Shown: positions 19,896 to 27,847 of the stretch, piece after piece | Layout of the letters: each line of letters starts with the position of its first letter | Numbering within the stretch: position 1 is the stretch's first letter | Assembly (NCBI GenBank): GCA_944381365.1 | Contig: CALWKW010000001.1 | Coordinates: 215,100-279,099, forward strand | DNA: 64,000 nucleotides | Direction: 5' to 3' | Origin: an uncultured Christensenellaceae bacterium | Lineage (GTDB): Bacteria; Bacillota; Clostridia; Christensenellales; UBA3700 | Notes under the pieces: generated by a model | Databases searched by the model: none | The model's input: only the letters and a program-made list of their open reading frames with translations | Told to the model about the DNA's origin: nothing | Program-made: the position numbers and the translations under genes

Positions 19896-20606
19896 TTACT
19901 TGGAAAGTCCCATTCTCTTCATCATTTCTCTATAACCCTTGTCGACATCGTCCATATCTCTTCTGAATCTGTCTTTGTCGAGCTTTTCACCTGTCTTTGC
20001 GTCCCAGAAACGACAAGTATCGGGAGAAATTTCGTCAGCAAGAATAATCTGATCTTTGTATCTGCCGAATTCGAGCTTGAAGTCAATAAGTTCTACACCG
20101 ATTTCGAGGAAGTATGCCTTGAGGATATCGTTTACCTTAAAAGCCAATTCCTTGATTTTTTCGATTTCTTCCTTTGTAGCAAGCTTAAGAGCAAGTGCAT
20201 GATAATCATTGATGAGGGGATCGCCGAGATCATCGTTTTTATAGCTGAATTCGATGATAGTAGTAGCGAGTTCTGTACCCTCTGCTACGCCGTATCTCTT
20301 GGAGAAAGAACCTGCCGCTCTGTTGCGGATAATAACCTCCAAAGGCACAATCTCTACTTTCTTCACATAAGTTTCTCTCTCGTTGATTTCTTCAACATAG
20401 TGAGTAGGCACGCCTTTTGATTCCAAAAGTCTGAACAAATGATTGCTACAAACATTGTTTACAACGCCCTTGCCCAAAATAGTACCCTTTTTGAGTCCGT
20501 TGAAAGCTGTGGCATCATCTTTGTATGATACCAAAACGATATCGGGATCGGTTGTTGCGAAAACTTTTTTTGCTTTACCTTCATAAAGTTGAACGGTTCT
20601 TTCCAT
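19896..20606 (-). CDS. purC: Phosphoribosylaminoimidazole-succinocarboxamide synthase
   Basis: A 236-aa SAICAR synthetase of standard length. Family features: [20 protein letters not shown] at the N-terminus, IVEFSY-like ATP-binding region ([18 protein letters not shown]) and [20 protein letters not shown] followed by TCRFWD. It starts 3 bp downstream of the purE stop. GGAG lies rather far (12 bases) from the ATG, so translation may be coupled to purE. Confidence 0.97.
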   Translation of the reverse strand: MERTVQLYEGKAKKVFATTDPDIVLVSYKDDATAFNGLKKGTILGKGVVNNVCSNHLFRLLESKGVPTHYVEEINERETYVKKVEIVPLEVIIRNRAAGSFSKRYGVAEGTELATTIIEFSYKNDDLGDPLINDYHALALKLATKEEIEKIKELAFKVNDILKAYFLEIGVELIDFKLEFGRYKDQIILADEISPDTCRFWDAKTGEKLDKDRFRRDMDDVDKGYREMMKRMGLSK

Positions 20607-20609
20607 AAT

Positions 20610-21101
20610 TCAATTTAACTCCTTTTGTAATTTTTCATCATCGCTTTTAATTTTTTCTGCAAGGCTTCTCTTGTAGTCCTGCATTTTTCCAATAAGATTG
20701 GGATATTTGAGGGACAAAATCTGCACAGCAAGAAGACCTGCGTTTTGTCCGCCGTTGATAGCTACGCATGCTACGGGGATACCTGAAGGCATCTGAACCA
20801 TTGAAAGCAAGCTGTCAAGACCGTCCATTGTAGAGCTCTTTACGGGGAGACCTATAACGGGCAATGGTGTATATGCGGCGATTACTCCGCCGAGATGAGC
20901 AGCCTTTCCTGCGGCACAAATAATAACTTCGATATTGTTTTTGATAGCATTTACTGCAAACTGATGAGCATCGTCAGGAGTACGATGAGCAGAAATAACT
21001 CTCGCCTCTACTTCCACATCGAATTTTTTGAGAATATCGATAGCGGGCTTTACGACATCCAAATCGCTTGCACTTCCCATAACTACTGCAACTTTAGGCA
21101 T
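20610..21101 (-). CDS. purE: N5-CAIR mutase / AIR carboxylase catalytic subunit
   Basis: A 163-aa PurE and the first gene of the operon. Motifs: VMGSASDLDVVKPAID, SAHRTPDDAHQFA and ICAAGKAAHLGGVIAA, class I-like. Class I PurE normally works with PurK, but no purK is present in the window; either purK lies elsewhere or the enzyme uses AIR and CO2 directly, as proposed for some anaerobes. AAGGAG lies upstream at good spacing. A candidate promoter and palindrome are found 40-70 bp upstream. Confidence 0.96.
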   Translation of the reverse strand: MPKVAVVMGSASDLDVVKPAIDILKKFDVEVEARVISAHRTPDDAHQFAVNAIKNNIEVIICAAGKAAHLGGVIAAYTPLPVIGLPVKSSTMDGLDSLLSMVQMPSGIPVACVAINGGQNAGLLAVQILSLKYPNLIGKMQDYKRSLAEKIKSDDEKLQKELN

Positions 21102-21140
21102 AATAAAAATCTCCTTAAAAATAGAAAAACTTCTTTAAAA

Positions 21141-21168
21141 ATTATACTAATATATTAGCACACTAATA
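21141..21168 (-). promoter_or_regulatory. Candidate pur operon promoter with overlapping palindrome
   Basis: Reading leftwards, a perfect TATAAT (minus strand, 21141-21146) lies 40 bp before the purE ATG. It is directly preceded by interleaved palindromes: CTAATATATTAG (21147-21158) and TATTAGcacaCTAATA (21153-21168). They occupy the -10 to -35 spacer, a good place for a repressor. No clear -35 hexamer is visible. I see no purine riboswitch here. Confidence 0.4.
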
Positions 21169-21260
21169 TATATAAAGCAAGGATTTTTGCTAGATAATTC
21201 TTTGCATTTTTTAGTACTGTTTGAGCATGATATAGACATAACGGGTTTTTGACAAAAAAA

Positions 21261-21362
21261 TTATCCACAATCGCCAGAAACGCATACATATCCACAAAAT
21301 CGGCACTTATCCACATAGTTATCCACAGCCGAATATGGTTATCCACACTTTAAAAATCCACA
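21261..21362 (+). other. Cluster of six DnaA-box-like sites
   Basis: Four exact TTATCCACA boxes lie at 21261-21269, 21307-21315, 21319-21327 and 21339-21347. A one-mismatch ATATCCACA is at 21288-21296 and a two-mismatch AAATCCACA at 21354-21362. All read in the same direction. Such density is typical of oriC or of DnaA-titrating/regulatory clusters. Very AT-rich DNA follows to the right. Genes on both sides run leftwards and neither dnaA nor dnaN is near, so I call it a DnaA-binding cluster of unknown role. Confidence 0.85.
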
Positions 21363-21703
21363 TATTTGCAAATTTTTAGCTTAAATTTATTTTGAAAAAT
21401 TTATAATTTATGGACAATATAGTACATTTTGACTCAAAACCATACAATCGATTTAACTCATCGTTTTCATCGAATAAAATTATCAGAATTTTATTGTAAA
21501 ATTTGAGTGATATTTTGAATGTTTTGAGAATGGTTTTTACCAAGATTTGACTTAATTTTGAATTTGAAAAAATACTTTTATGCACAAAATATGTTTTTTG
21601 AAAATTTATATGTTCAAATTTTCCATACAATAGCTGTTTTTTCTATAAATTGCGTTATAGTTCGGCATATTTTTTTAATAAAACAAATACTCTATTCTTT
21701 AAG
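21363..21703. other. AT-rich gene-free DNA beside the DnaA boxes
   Basis: About 340 bp of very AT-rich sequence with runs of A and T, between the DnaA-box cluster and the icd terminator. A leftward open frame (21376-21630) starts with TTG, has no ribosome site and has low-complexity composition, so I do not call it a gene. An AT-rich tract next to DnaA boxes would be expected of a DNA-unwinding element, but this cannot be shown from sequence. Confidence 0.5.
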
Positions 21704-21740
21704 TTCAAAAAAAGAAGCGGACTAATGTCCGCTTGATTTT
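21704..21740 (-). terminator. Rho-independent terminator of icd (bidirectional)
   Basis: An 8-bp GC-rich stem AAGCGGAC/GTCCGCTT (21715-21722 and 21727-21734), loop TAAT. On the minus strand it is followed by seven T, about 100 bp after the icd stop; on the plus strand by GATTTTT. Confidence 0.75.
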
Positions 21741-21837
21741 TATGTGTTTGTTTAATGCATTGCATCATATAGTTTTTTTCAATATAATAATTTTATCGAT
21801 AATTTATACTATACATTTATGCAATAAAATTTGAAAA

Positions 21838-23037
21838 TCAGAGTTTTTCAGCGATTTTTTTGAGGAAATCGACAGTATTGAGTTTGTATACTTCTTTATC
21901 TCCCTTATAGATAGCCGCCAAATCTCCTGTCATAAAACCTTCTTCGATTGTATCTATCGTAGCTTTTTCCAATTTGTCGCCAAATTCCTCAAGTTCCTTG
22001 AGTCCGTCAAGTTGTCCTCTCTTTTTGAGTCCGCCGCTCCAAGCAAAAATAGTAGCCACAGGGTTTGTAGAAGTTTGCTCTCCGTTGAGGTATTTATAAT
22101 AATGTCTTGTCACGGTGCCGTGAGCAGCCTCGAATTCATAATTGCCGTCAGGAGATACAAGCACTGATGTCATCATTGCAAGCGAACCGAAAGCAGTAGC
22201 TACCATATCGCTCATTACATCTCCGTCATAGTTCTTGCAGGCCCATATCATACCGCCGTTTGAACGCACTACTCTGGCTACCGCATCGTCTATAAGAGTA
22301 TAGAAATACTCTATACCTGCTTTTTCAAACTTTTCTTTGTATTCTTTTTCAAAAATATCATTGAAAATATCCTTGAATCTGTGATCATAAGTCTTTGATA
22401 TCGTATCTTTTGTGGCAAACCAAAGAGGCTGACGGGTATCCAACGCATAGTTAAAACAACTTCTTGCAAAAGAGCTGATACTCTTGTCGGTATTATGCAT
22501 ACCCATCACAACGCCTGAAGTCTTTGCAAAATCGAAAACTTCGATTTCTTTCAATCCGTCTTCGTCTTCTATCACAAGTTTTGCCTTGCCGCCTTGCTTT
22601 ACATATCCTTCTACATCCTTATAGATATCGCCGTAAGCATGACGAGCAATAGTGATAGGACTCGTCCAAGTAGGGATATAAGGAGTAATACCCTTTACCA
22701 TAATAGGTGCTCTGAATACCGTTCCGTCAAGCACCGCTCTTACGGTACCGTTGGGGCTTTTCCACATCTGAGAAAGATTGTATTCTTTTACTCTTTGAGC
22801 ATTGGGAGTAATAGTAGCACACTTTATGCCTACGCCGTATTTTTTGATTGCGTTTGCAGCTTCTACGGTAATAGCGTCTTTTGTCTCCTCTCTCTTTTTA
22901 AGTCCCAAATCGTAATATTCGCTTTTGAGCTCTACAAAAGGATTTATGAGAATATCCTTTATCCATGCCCAGATGAGTCTTGTCATCTCATCGCCGTCCA
23001 ACTCTACGATAGGGGTAGTCATCTTTATCTTTTCCAT
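21838..23037 (-). CDS. icd: NADP-dependent isocitrate dehydrogenase
   Basis: A 399-aa enzyme oxidatively decarboxylating isocitrate to 2-oxoglutarate. It is the homodimeric subfamily shared with eukaryotic IDH1/2: [31 protein letters not shown] and the NADP-binding region [20 protein letters not shown] start at the ATG at 23037, with GGAG six bases before it; a TTG four codons upstream overlaps that site. It is monocistronic, with a terminator 100 bp downstream. No aconitase or citrate synthase gene is near. It supplies 2-oxoglutarate and NADPH for biosynthesis. Confidence 0.96.
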   Translation of the reverse strand: MEKIKMTTPIVELDGDEMTRLIWAWIKDILINPFVELKSEYYDLGLKKREETKDAITVEAANAIKKYGVGIKCATITPNAQRVKEYNLSQMWKSPNGTVRAVLDGTVFRAPIMVKGITPYIPTWTSPITIARHAYGDIYKDVEGYVKQGGKAKLVIEDEDGLKEIEVFDFAKTSGVVMGMHNTDKSISSFARSCFNYALDTRQPLWFATKDTISKTYDHRFKDIFNDIFEKEYKEKFEKAGIEYFYTLIDDAVARVVRSNGGMIWACKNYDGDVMSDMVATAFGSLAMMTSVLVSPDGNYEFEAAHGTVTRHYYKYLNGEQTSTNPVATIFAWSGGLKKRGQLDGLKELEEFGDKLEKATIDTIEEGFMTGDLAAIYKGDKEVYKLNTVDFLKKIAEKL

Positions 23038-23111
23038 AGTATTCTCCAAAAAGTCTTAATTCGATATATGATATATATATAATATTTTATCAAATTCAAT
23101 TACTTTTTAGA

Positions 23112-24254
23112 TTATACCTTTTTAATCGGCATTTTGCAAGCATTTGAGCCTTTTTTAGCGTAATATTGCAATACTCCCGATGAAAATCTCGGTTGAGTTT
23201 TTTCCTTATTCTCAGCTATTGCATATTCTATCATAATGCCGATTATTTTTCTTAAATTGAGATTTTTGTCTTCATAAAGATATCCTGCAAGCGAACCCGG
23301 GATAGTATTTATCTCATTAAAATACACCTCGCCTGATTTTTTATCCAAAAGATAATCGCATCTCACTATACCTTTGAGATTGAGAGCTTTGTATAACTTT
23401 GTCGTCATATTCTTTATTTTCTGCTCTATGACAGAATCCAACTTTGCGGGGAAATTTCTTCTTGAAGAAACTTTCATATTCTTGCCGTGAGACATGTATT
23501 TATCTTCAAAACTCAAAAATTCTTTCCAGCCTATCGGCTCTTCAAGAGAAGAAGGCAAAATCTCATTGTTTATTCTCATACATGCACAATTTATTTCTCT
23601 GAAGTCTTTCAAAGCTTTTTCTATCATAATTTTGTCGTCATATTCAAAAGCTATCTCCACCGCATCTTTGAGCATATCCATATTATCGCAAATATTAATA
23701 CCTATGGACGAGCCTTGCCTGCATGGCTTGACAATAAGAGGAAAAGACAATTTCGATACCGACTTTATCAAATTTTCCTCTTTATCTTCTTTGGATAAAA
23801 CCACATACGGCAAGACGGGCAATGAGATTTTTTTGCAAAAAATCTTGCTTATCCCCTTATCCATACCGATACCGCTTGCAATCACATCAGGAGATGTATA
23901 AGGAATATCTTCTATCTCGAAGTATCCTTGAATACTGCCGTTTTCTCCCTTTCCGCCGTGCGTACACAACAAAACGCAATCTATTTGCGATATAGCTTTT
24001 AGCTTATTTTTTTTGAGCAAACATAAATTCTTATGACAAAACATCACTTCTTTTCCGTCTATGTACTCGCTTTTAGAATAAGCTTCTATATCCCCGTATT
24101 TGTCAGGCAAATAAAATTTCCCGTTTTCACTCCAAAATACGGGATAGACATTATACTCTCTTTTTTCAATCGCTTTAATTGCCTGCATACCTGTAATGAC
24201 CGATATGTCTTTTTCGCACGAAGTTCCGCCATACACTACTGCAATATTCTTCAT
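23112..24254 (-). CDS. ddl: D-alanine--D-alanine ligase
   Basis: A 380-aa ATP-grasp ligase making the D-Ala-D-Ala dipeptide for peptidoglycan. Segments: VVYGGTSCEKDISVITG, CTHGGKGENGSIQGYFE, IPYTSPDVIASGIGMDK, LIVKPCRQGSSIGI and YFNEINTIPGS. The omega-loop has FEDKY, keeping the Lys-Tyr pair found in true D-Ala-D-Ala ligases instead of the His or Phe seen in D-Lac or D-Ser ligases. A basic tail of about 35 residues follows the core. GGTGGAGA precedes the ATG. Separated from murF by a 600-bp palindrome-rich gap, so it probably has its own promoter. Confidence 0.93.
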   Translation of the reverse strand: MKNIAVVYGGTSCEKDISVITGMQAIKAIEKREYNVYPVFWSENGKFYLPDKYGDIEAYSKSEYIDGKEVMFCHKNLCLLKKNKLKAISQIDCVLLCTHGGKGENGSIQGYFEIEDIPYTSPDVIASGIGMDKGISKIFCKKISLPVLPYVVLSKEDKEENLIKSVSKLSFPLIVKPCRQGSSIGINICDNMDMLKDAVEIAFEYDDKIMIEKALKDFREINCACMRINNEILPSSLEEPIGWKEFLSFEDKYMSHGKNMKVSSRRNFPAKLDSVIEQKIKNMTTKLYKALNLKGIVRCDYLLDKKSGEVYFNEINTIPGSLAGYLYEDKNLNLRKIIGIMIEYAIAENKEKTQPRFSSGVLQYYAKKGSNACKMPIKKV

Positions 24255-24458
24255 TCTCCACCTCTATATATTTGATTAGTGAATATACTAAGACTTTAAA
24301 TTCACTCACGACTATATTATTCTTTTACCTTAAGATTAATTACTTTATCTTGCATATATCGACAATATATCGACATTTTTCACATTAGTATTCAAGATTA
24401 GTATTAAGATATTATCCTACGGTTATTGCACTTCTTTTATCTTTATTTCTCCTCTTTA

Positions 24459-24473
24459 TTGAACAATGTTCAA
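24459..24473. repeat. 15-bp palindrome TTGAACAATGTTCAA, copy A1
   Basis: Perfect 7-1-7 inverted repeat, 205 bp upstream of ddl. The same motif recurs at 24841, 42635, 42952 and 43219. Looks like an operator for a dimeric repressor. Confidence 0.75.
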
Positions 24474-24619
24474 ATCAATAACAACCTTATTGAATATAGC
24501 TTTTATCTTTACTTATTAAAATTCAAGTTTTTTCTTACGGTCTTATATAATTATTTAAAGTTTTGCTTTAATATCTATAAAGTCACTGTCAGCCTGTGTT
24601 ATTTATATAAAGAGCAATT

Positions 24620-24634
24620 TTGATACATGTTCAA
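24620..24634. repeat. Degenerate palindrome TTGATACATGTTCAA, copy A2
   Basis: One intact arm (TGTTCAA) and one arm changed at three positions. Lies between perfect copies A1 and A4. Confidence 0.45.
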
Positions 24635-24676
24635 ATACTTTTCATTATGCATAATGAAATATATAATTATATTATT

Positions 24677-24690
24677 CTGAACAAGTTCAA
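24677..24690. repeat. Variant palindrome CTGAACAAGTTCAA, copy A3
   Basis: Arms TGAAC/GTTCA with a 2-base spacer instead of 3. Probably a decayed or alternative member of the same family. Confidence 0.45.
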
Positions 24691-24840
24691 ATGATCTTAT
24701 CGCATTATAGATTCTAAATCGCATCTCATCCCCTAATCAGCACTTATCTCACTACAAGACAAAGTTAAGAGATAAAAAGAGATTTATCATATTTCATTTA
24801 CCTATCATATTGAATTACACACTTTGATATACTTTTCGAT

Positions 24841-24855
24841 TTGAACAATGTTCAA
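24841..24855. repeat. 15-bp palindrome TTGAACAATGTTCAA, copy A4
   Basis: Identical to copy A1. It overlaps the murF stop codon (TGA on the minus strand at 24852-24854). There is no U-tract, so it is not a terminator. Confidence 0.75.
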
Positions 24856-26468
24856 TAATTGTCAGGCAAATCATTCTGAATAAGAAGCACATCCCCTGCT
24901 TTAAGCATTTTTGCAAAAAGCTCCTTTGCATTATCCAAATGCTCCACAAGATAAATATTTTTATCACAAAATCCCTTTGCAAGCATCCCCATTCTTATAT
25001 CATCTTTGTTCACTCCAATCAAGATTGCTATATCGGCAATTTCAGCAATACTTTCGCCAAGCTCGAAGTTTAGTTTTGTCTGCTCATCGCCAAGTTCCAC
25101 CAAACCTTGCGTAGCAACAACTTTTCTACCCTTAAAAAGCCCCAAAGTTTGAATGGCTATCTTAGCTCCCTCAAAATTACTATTATAGCTATCATCTATG
25201 ATTGTAATACCATTCTCAAGTTTGCATACTTCCAATCTATGCTCTGTTGGCACAAGCTTTTCTATTCCCTTGGAAATTTGAACAATATTCAATCCGAGTT
25301 TATAAGCCATAGCCACACACATCATTATATTGTTGAGATTATGCTTTCCGATTAGCTTCGTATTACATCTTCTCTTGTCCTTTCCAATCTTAATATCAAA
25401 AGCCAGCCCATCACTGTCATAAGCTATATTTTCTGCTTTTATCTGAAGTCCGCCCTCTCCATGCACTTCACATACAGAAGCAGATATCAATGTCTTGTCA
25501 TATACCTTGCTTTCGTCATACATTCTTAAGGTGAATTCATTATCGCCATTGAACACCATACCTTCACCATTTCTGCTTTCAATAAAATCATTGAGCTCTT
25601 TTTTTGTCTTGTATATATTTTCCTGACTCTTAAAAGTCGACAAATGCTGACTTCCTACACCCGTAATAATACCGAAGTTTGGTTTGACTATATCACAAAG
25701 CTCCTTGATATCCCCTACTTTTCTCGCTCCCATTTCCACCACAAACACTTCGCAATCTTCAGGCAATTCGTTTACTGCCTTGCATATCCCCATGGGAGTA
25801 TTGTAATTGTGAGGAGTGCAAAAAGTTTTGTACTTCTCTCCCAAAATTGTGGTAAGAATATTTTTTACACTTGTTTTTCCAAAGCTTCCCGTAATTGCGA
25901 CTTTTATAATATTCATTGACAAAAGTCTTTGTTTACATTTTTTGATATACTTATCGGCAATGCGTTTTTCCATAGGCTTGTTTAAAACAAGCGACAGACA
26001 GACAAGCTCCGGCAGAATAGCCATACCTATCGGTATAAAAATATAACTTGCCCTTACCCCATCGCTTTTAATCAAACTTCCCAAAAAAATCAACAAGGCA
26101 AACACAATCAATGCAATAATCGAATAGGTACAAAACAATCTTTTTGCTCTTGCGGTATATACAAGAGGCTGATGCACGCATTTATCCCTCTCATCCGTAA
26201 GACTTACCAAAAGAATGACCACATAAAGTCCCTGAACAGCAAGTTGAATATAAGAATTTGCTACGGTTATCGCCACAAACAAAAACAAAAGATTGCATAT
26301 AGTAATACAAAATGCCGAGCCTACCAACTTCAATCTTATGCTTTTCATCTTGCGAGAATTGACAAGTTTATAGCCATCGAGCTGAACGAGATTTATTATT
26401 CTGAATGACAAAACAAATGACAATATCCAATATATTAATCCCATCAAAATTATAATTATTAATTGCAT
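24852..26468 (-). CDS. murF: Membrane-anchored MurF-type Mur ligase
   Basis: A 538-aa protein. Residues 1 to about 165 contain four or five hydrophobic segments (about 1-28, 46-68, 72-92, 112-133, 141-165). The rest is a Mur ligase: P-loop TGSFGKTS (193-200), VFVVEMGARKVGDIKELC, TGVGSQHLSTFKSQ, LIGKHNLNNIMM and DDSYNSNFEGAKIA. The last blocks match MurF, which adds D-Ala-D-Ala to UDP-MurNAc-tripeptide. Ordinary MurF is soluble (about 450 aa) with a different N-terminal domain; here that domain is replaced by membrane segments. It overlaps the hydrolase gene by 10 bp and lies upstream of ddl, supporting a cell-wall role. No good ribosome site, so translation is probably coupled. Confidence 0.85.
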   Translation of the reverse strand: MQLIIIILMGLIYWILSFVLSFRIINLVQLDGYKLVNSRKMKSIRLKLVGSAFCITICNLLFLFVAITVANSYIQLAVQGLYVVILLVSLTDERDKCVHQPLVYTARAKRLFCTYSIIALIVFALLIFLGSLIKSDGVRASYIFIPIGMAILPELVCLSLVLNKPMEKRIADKYIKKCKQRLLSMNIIKVAITGSFGKTSVKNILTTILGEKYKTFCTPHNYNTPMGICKAVNELPEDCEVFVVEMGARKVGDIKELCDIVKPNFGIITGVGSQHLSTFKSQENIYKTKKELNDFIESRNGEGMVFNGDNEFTLRMYDESKVYDKTLISASVCEVHGEGGLQIKAENIAYDSDGLAFDIKIGKDKRRCNTKLIGKHNLNNIMMCVAMAYKLGLNIVQISKGIEKLVPTEHRLEVCKLENGITIIDDSYNSNFEGAKIAIQTLGLFKGRKVVATQGLVELGDEQTKLNFELGESIAEIADIAILIGVNKDDIRMGMLAKGFCDKNIYLVEHLDNAKELFAKMLKAGDVLLIQNDLPDNY

Positions 26469-27154
26469 ATATTATAAAAATAGCTGTCGAGTATAGCGAG
26501 AAATTCGCCATAGCTGTCAAGATAGCTATAATGTCCCCCTTCTAAAATTATAAGACCGCTGTTTTTAATACCTTTTTTGAGCCTTTTTGCCATATACAAA
26601 GGCGTGTCTTTATCTTTTCTTCCCCATACTATAAGAGAATCACATTGAATTTTTGGCAAAAGATTGTCAAGATAGAGATTTACCACATTTTTAAAAGTAG
26701 CTTTCATGACGCTATCCAATTTTTTATAGTCTTCCGAGCCGCAATTTGAAACATCCATTTTAAAAAATCTTCTTATCTTATAATCGAGTTTTCTTCTCCA
26801 CTTCTTAAAAGAAAAAGCGGGCTTTAGCCCTGCACTGTCCACCAAGACCAATCCTTTTATGTCTTGAAGATAACTTGCAAGAAGTATTGCCACTCTACCG
26901 CCAAAAGAATGTCCTACCAAAATTACTTCTTTCATATCATAATGCTTTATAATCTCTTCCACGCCATTTGCATAACCTTGCAAAGTCAAAGGACTTTTTA
27001 TTTCGCTTTGTCCAAATCCGTAAAAATCAAGCAAAGTACATCGATAGCTTGACGCAAAATAATTTGCCACACCTCTAAAACTGTCTATACTACCACCCCA
27101 GCCGTGCAGAAAAATTATATCTTTGCCCTTTCCTAAAATAATATGATTAAGAAT
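26459..27154 (-). CDS. Alpha/beta hydrolase, apparent ATT start
   Basis: A 231-aa alpha/beta hydrolase. A conventional start (GTG at 27070) would remove the oxyanion-hole motif LHGWGG, although this motif is encoded in frame just upstream. Between the upstream TAG and that motif there is no ATG, GTG or TTG; an ATT at 27154 lies exactly six bases after a perfect GGAGG. From there: HGWGG at 17-21, nucleophile Ser83 in VGHSFGG, probable Asp181 in GRKDKD and His208 in GGHYSY. The substrate is unknown. Its 10-bp overlap with murF suggests a role at the cell envelope, perhaps as an esterase or peptidase, but that is inference. Confidence 0.8.
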   Translation of the reverse strand: MLNHIILGKGKDIIFLHGWGGSIDSFRGVANYFASSYRCTLLDFYGFGQSEIKSPLTLQGYANGVEEIIKHYDMKEVILVGHSFGGRVAILLASYLQDIKGLVLVDSAGLKPAFSFKKWRRKLDYKIRRFFKMDVSNCGSEDYKKLDSVMKATFKNVVNLYLDNLLPKIQCDSLIVWGRKDKDTPLYMAKRLKKGIKNSGLIILEGGHYSYLDSYGEFLAILDSYFYNICN

Positions 27155-27360
27155 ACCACACCTCCAAAGAGACCTCTAAAGATAGTATATTAGCTATAAA
27201 CATAAATCGTGACAAAGACTTTATCTTACGACTTACTTCAAAGCCAAAAAACGAATAAAATATTTGAATATTAAAACATTTAAATAACTATCCATTAAAT
27301 AAACAGCCCGATATAAAAAATGATATTTAGAATAAATACACTATAAATAATTGTTCCAAT

Positions 27361-27389
27361 AAAAAAAAGGTATATGTCAGACATATACC
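27361..27389 (-). terminator. Rho-independent terminator of the tsaB-rimI transcript
   Basis: A perfect 10-bp inverted repeat GGTATATGTC-A-GACATATACC (27369-27389), followed on the minus strand by eight T. It lies six bases after the rimI stop. The single-base loop means the innermost pairs open in RNA. Confidence 0.8.
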
Positions 27390-27395
27390 AAATCT

Positions 27396-27842
27396 TTAAA
27401 ATTTTCTGTACCACATAATCAAAGCATCTTTTTTGTTTTTATAAAATTCTTTTCTTCTGCCTTCGATCTCAAAACCTGATTTTTGATAAAGAGCAATAGC
27501 TCTCTCATTATCTTCCTGAACTTCAAGCGTCAGTCCGGTAAGATTGTCGGCTCTTGCAATCTCTATCATATCCCGCATGAGCAGTCTTCCAATGCCCTTA
27601 TGTTGATATTCTTTATCGACAGCCAAATTATTGATAAAGCCTTCTTGACAAACAGCATAATAACTATAATAGCAAACGACCTTGTTTCCTATCACCCCAA
27701 CTCTTGCTCTTGCTTTTGAATCGCCAAGAAGCGAAGCGATATTTTTTCTTGACCAAGCTTCTAAAATATTTTCGTTTTCTATCCTGAAAACTTCATCGAT
27801 ATACTGATTGTCAAAATCAAAAAACTCAATTTTTTCAGTCAT
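27396..27842 (-). CDS. rimI: Ribosomal-protein-alanine N-acetyltransferase
   Basis: A 148-aa GNAT acetyltransferase. The acetyl-CoA loop is EYQHKGIGRLLMRDMIEIAR, preceded by INNLAVD, and followed by LTGLTLEVQEDNERAIALYQ-type RimI signature and GFEIEGRRKEFY. RimI acetylates the N-terminal alanine of ribosomal protein S18 in E. coli; in Firmicutes it sits by tsaB and tsaE, as here. It starts 5 bp after tsaB. Confidence 0.9.
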   Translation of the reverse strand: MTEKIEFFDFDNQYIDEVFRIENENILEAWSRKNIASLLGDSKARARVGVIGNKVVCYYSYYAVCQEGFINNLAVDKEYQHKGIGRLLMRDMIEIARADNLTGLTLEVQEDNERAIALYQKSGFEIEGRRKEFYKNKKDALIMWYRKF

Positions 27843-27847
27843 AAAAA

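Larger units (their letters stand above)
24255..24851. other. 597-bp gene-free region with repeated palindromes
   Basis: Between murF and ddl. AT-rich and poor in G on the plus strand. The only open frame of note (24426-24623, plus) has no ribosome site and no recognisable protein features. The region carries two perfect and two degenerate copies of the palindrome TTGAACAnTGTTCAA, listed separately. The ddl promoter must lie here, but I could not place it. Confidence 0.6.

Noticed and set aside
21376..21630. 84-codon minus-strand frame beside the DnaA boxes
   Set aside because: TTG start, no ribosome site, low-complexity Phe/Lys/Ile/Asn composition.
21261..21703. Chromosomal origin oriC
   Set aside because: Box density and AT-rich flank fit, but dnaA, dnaN, rpmH and gidA are absent and genes on both sides run in the same direction. 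Kept as a DnaA-box cluster only.
23112..24254. Van-type D-Ala-D-Lac or D-Ala-D-Ser ligase
   Set aside because: The omega-loop keeps the Lys-Tyr pair (FEDKY) of ordinary D-Ala-D-Ala ligases, and no vanH, vanX or vanT is near.
24426..24623. 65-codon plus-strand frame between murF and ddl
   Set aside because: No ribosome site; spans palindrome copy A1 and consists of Phe/Leu/Tyr/Asn from AT-rich DNA.
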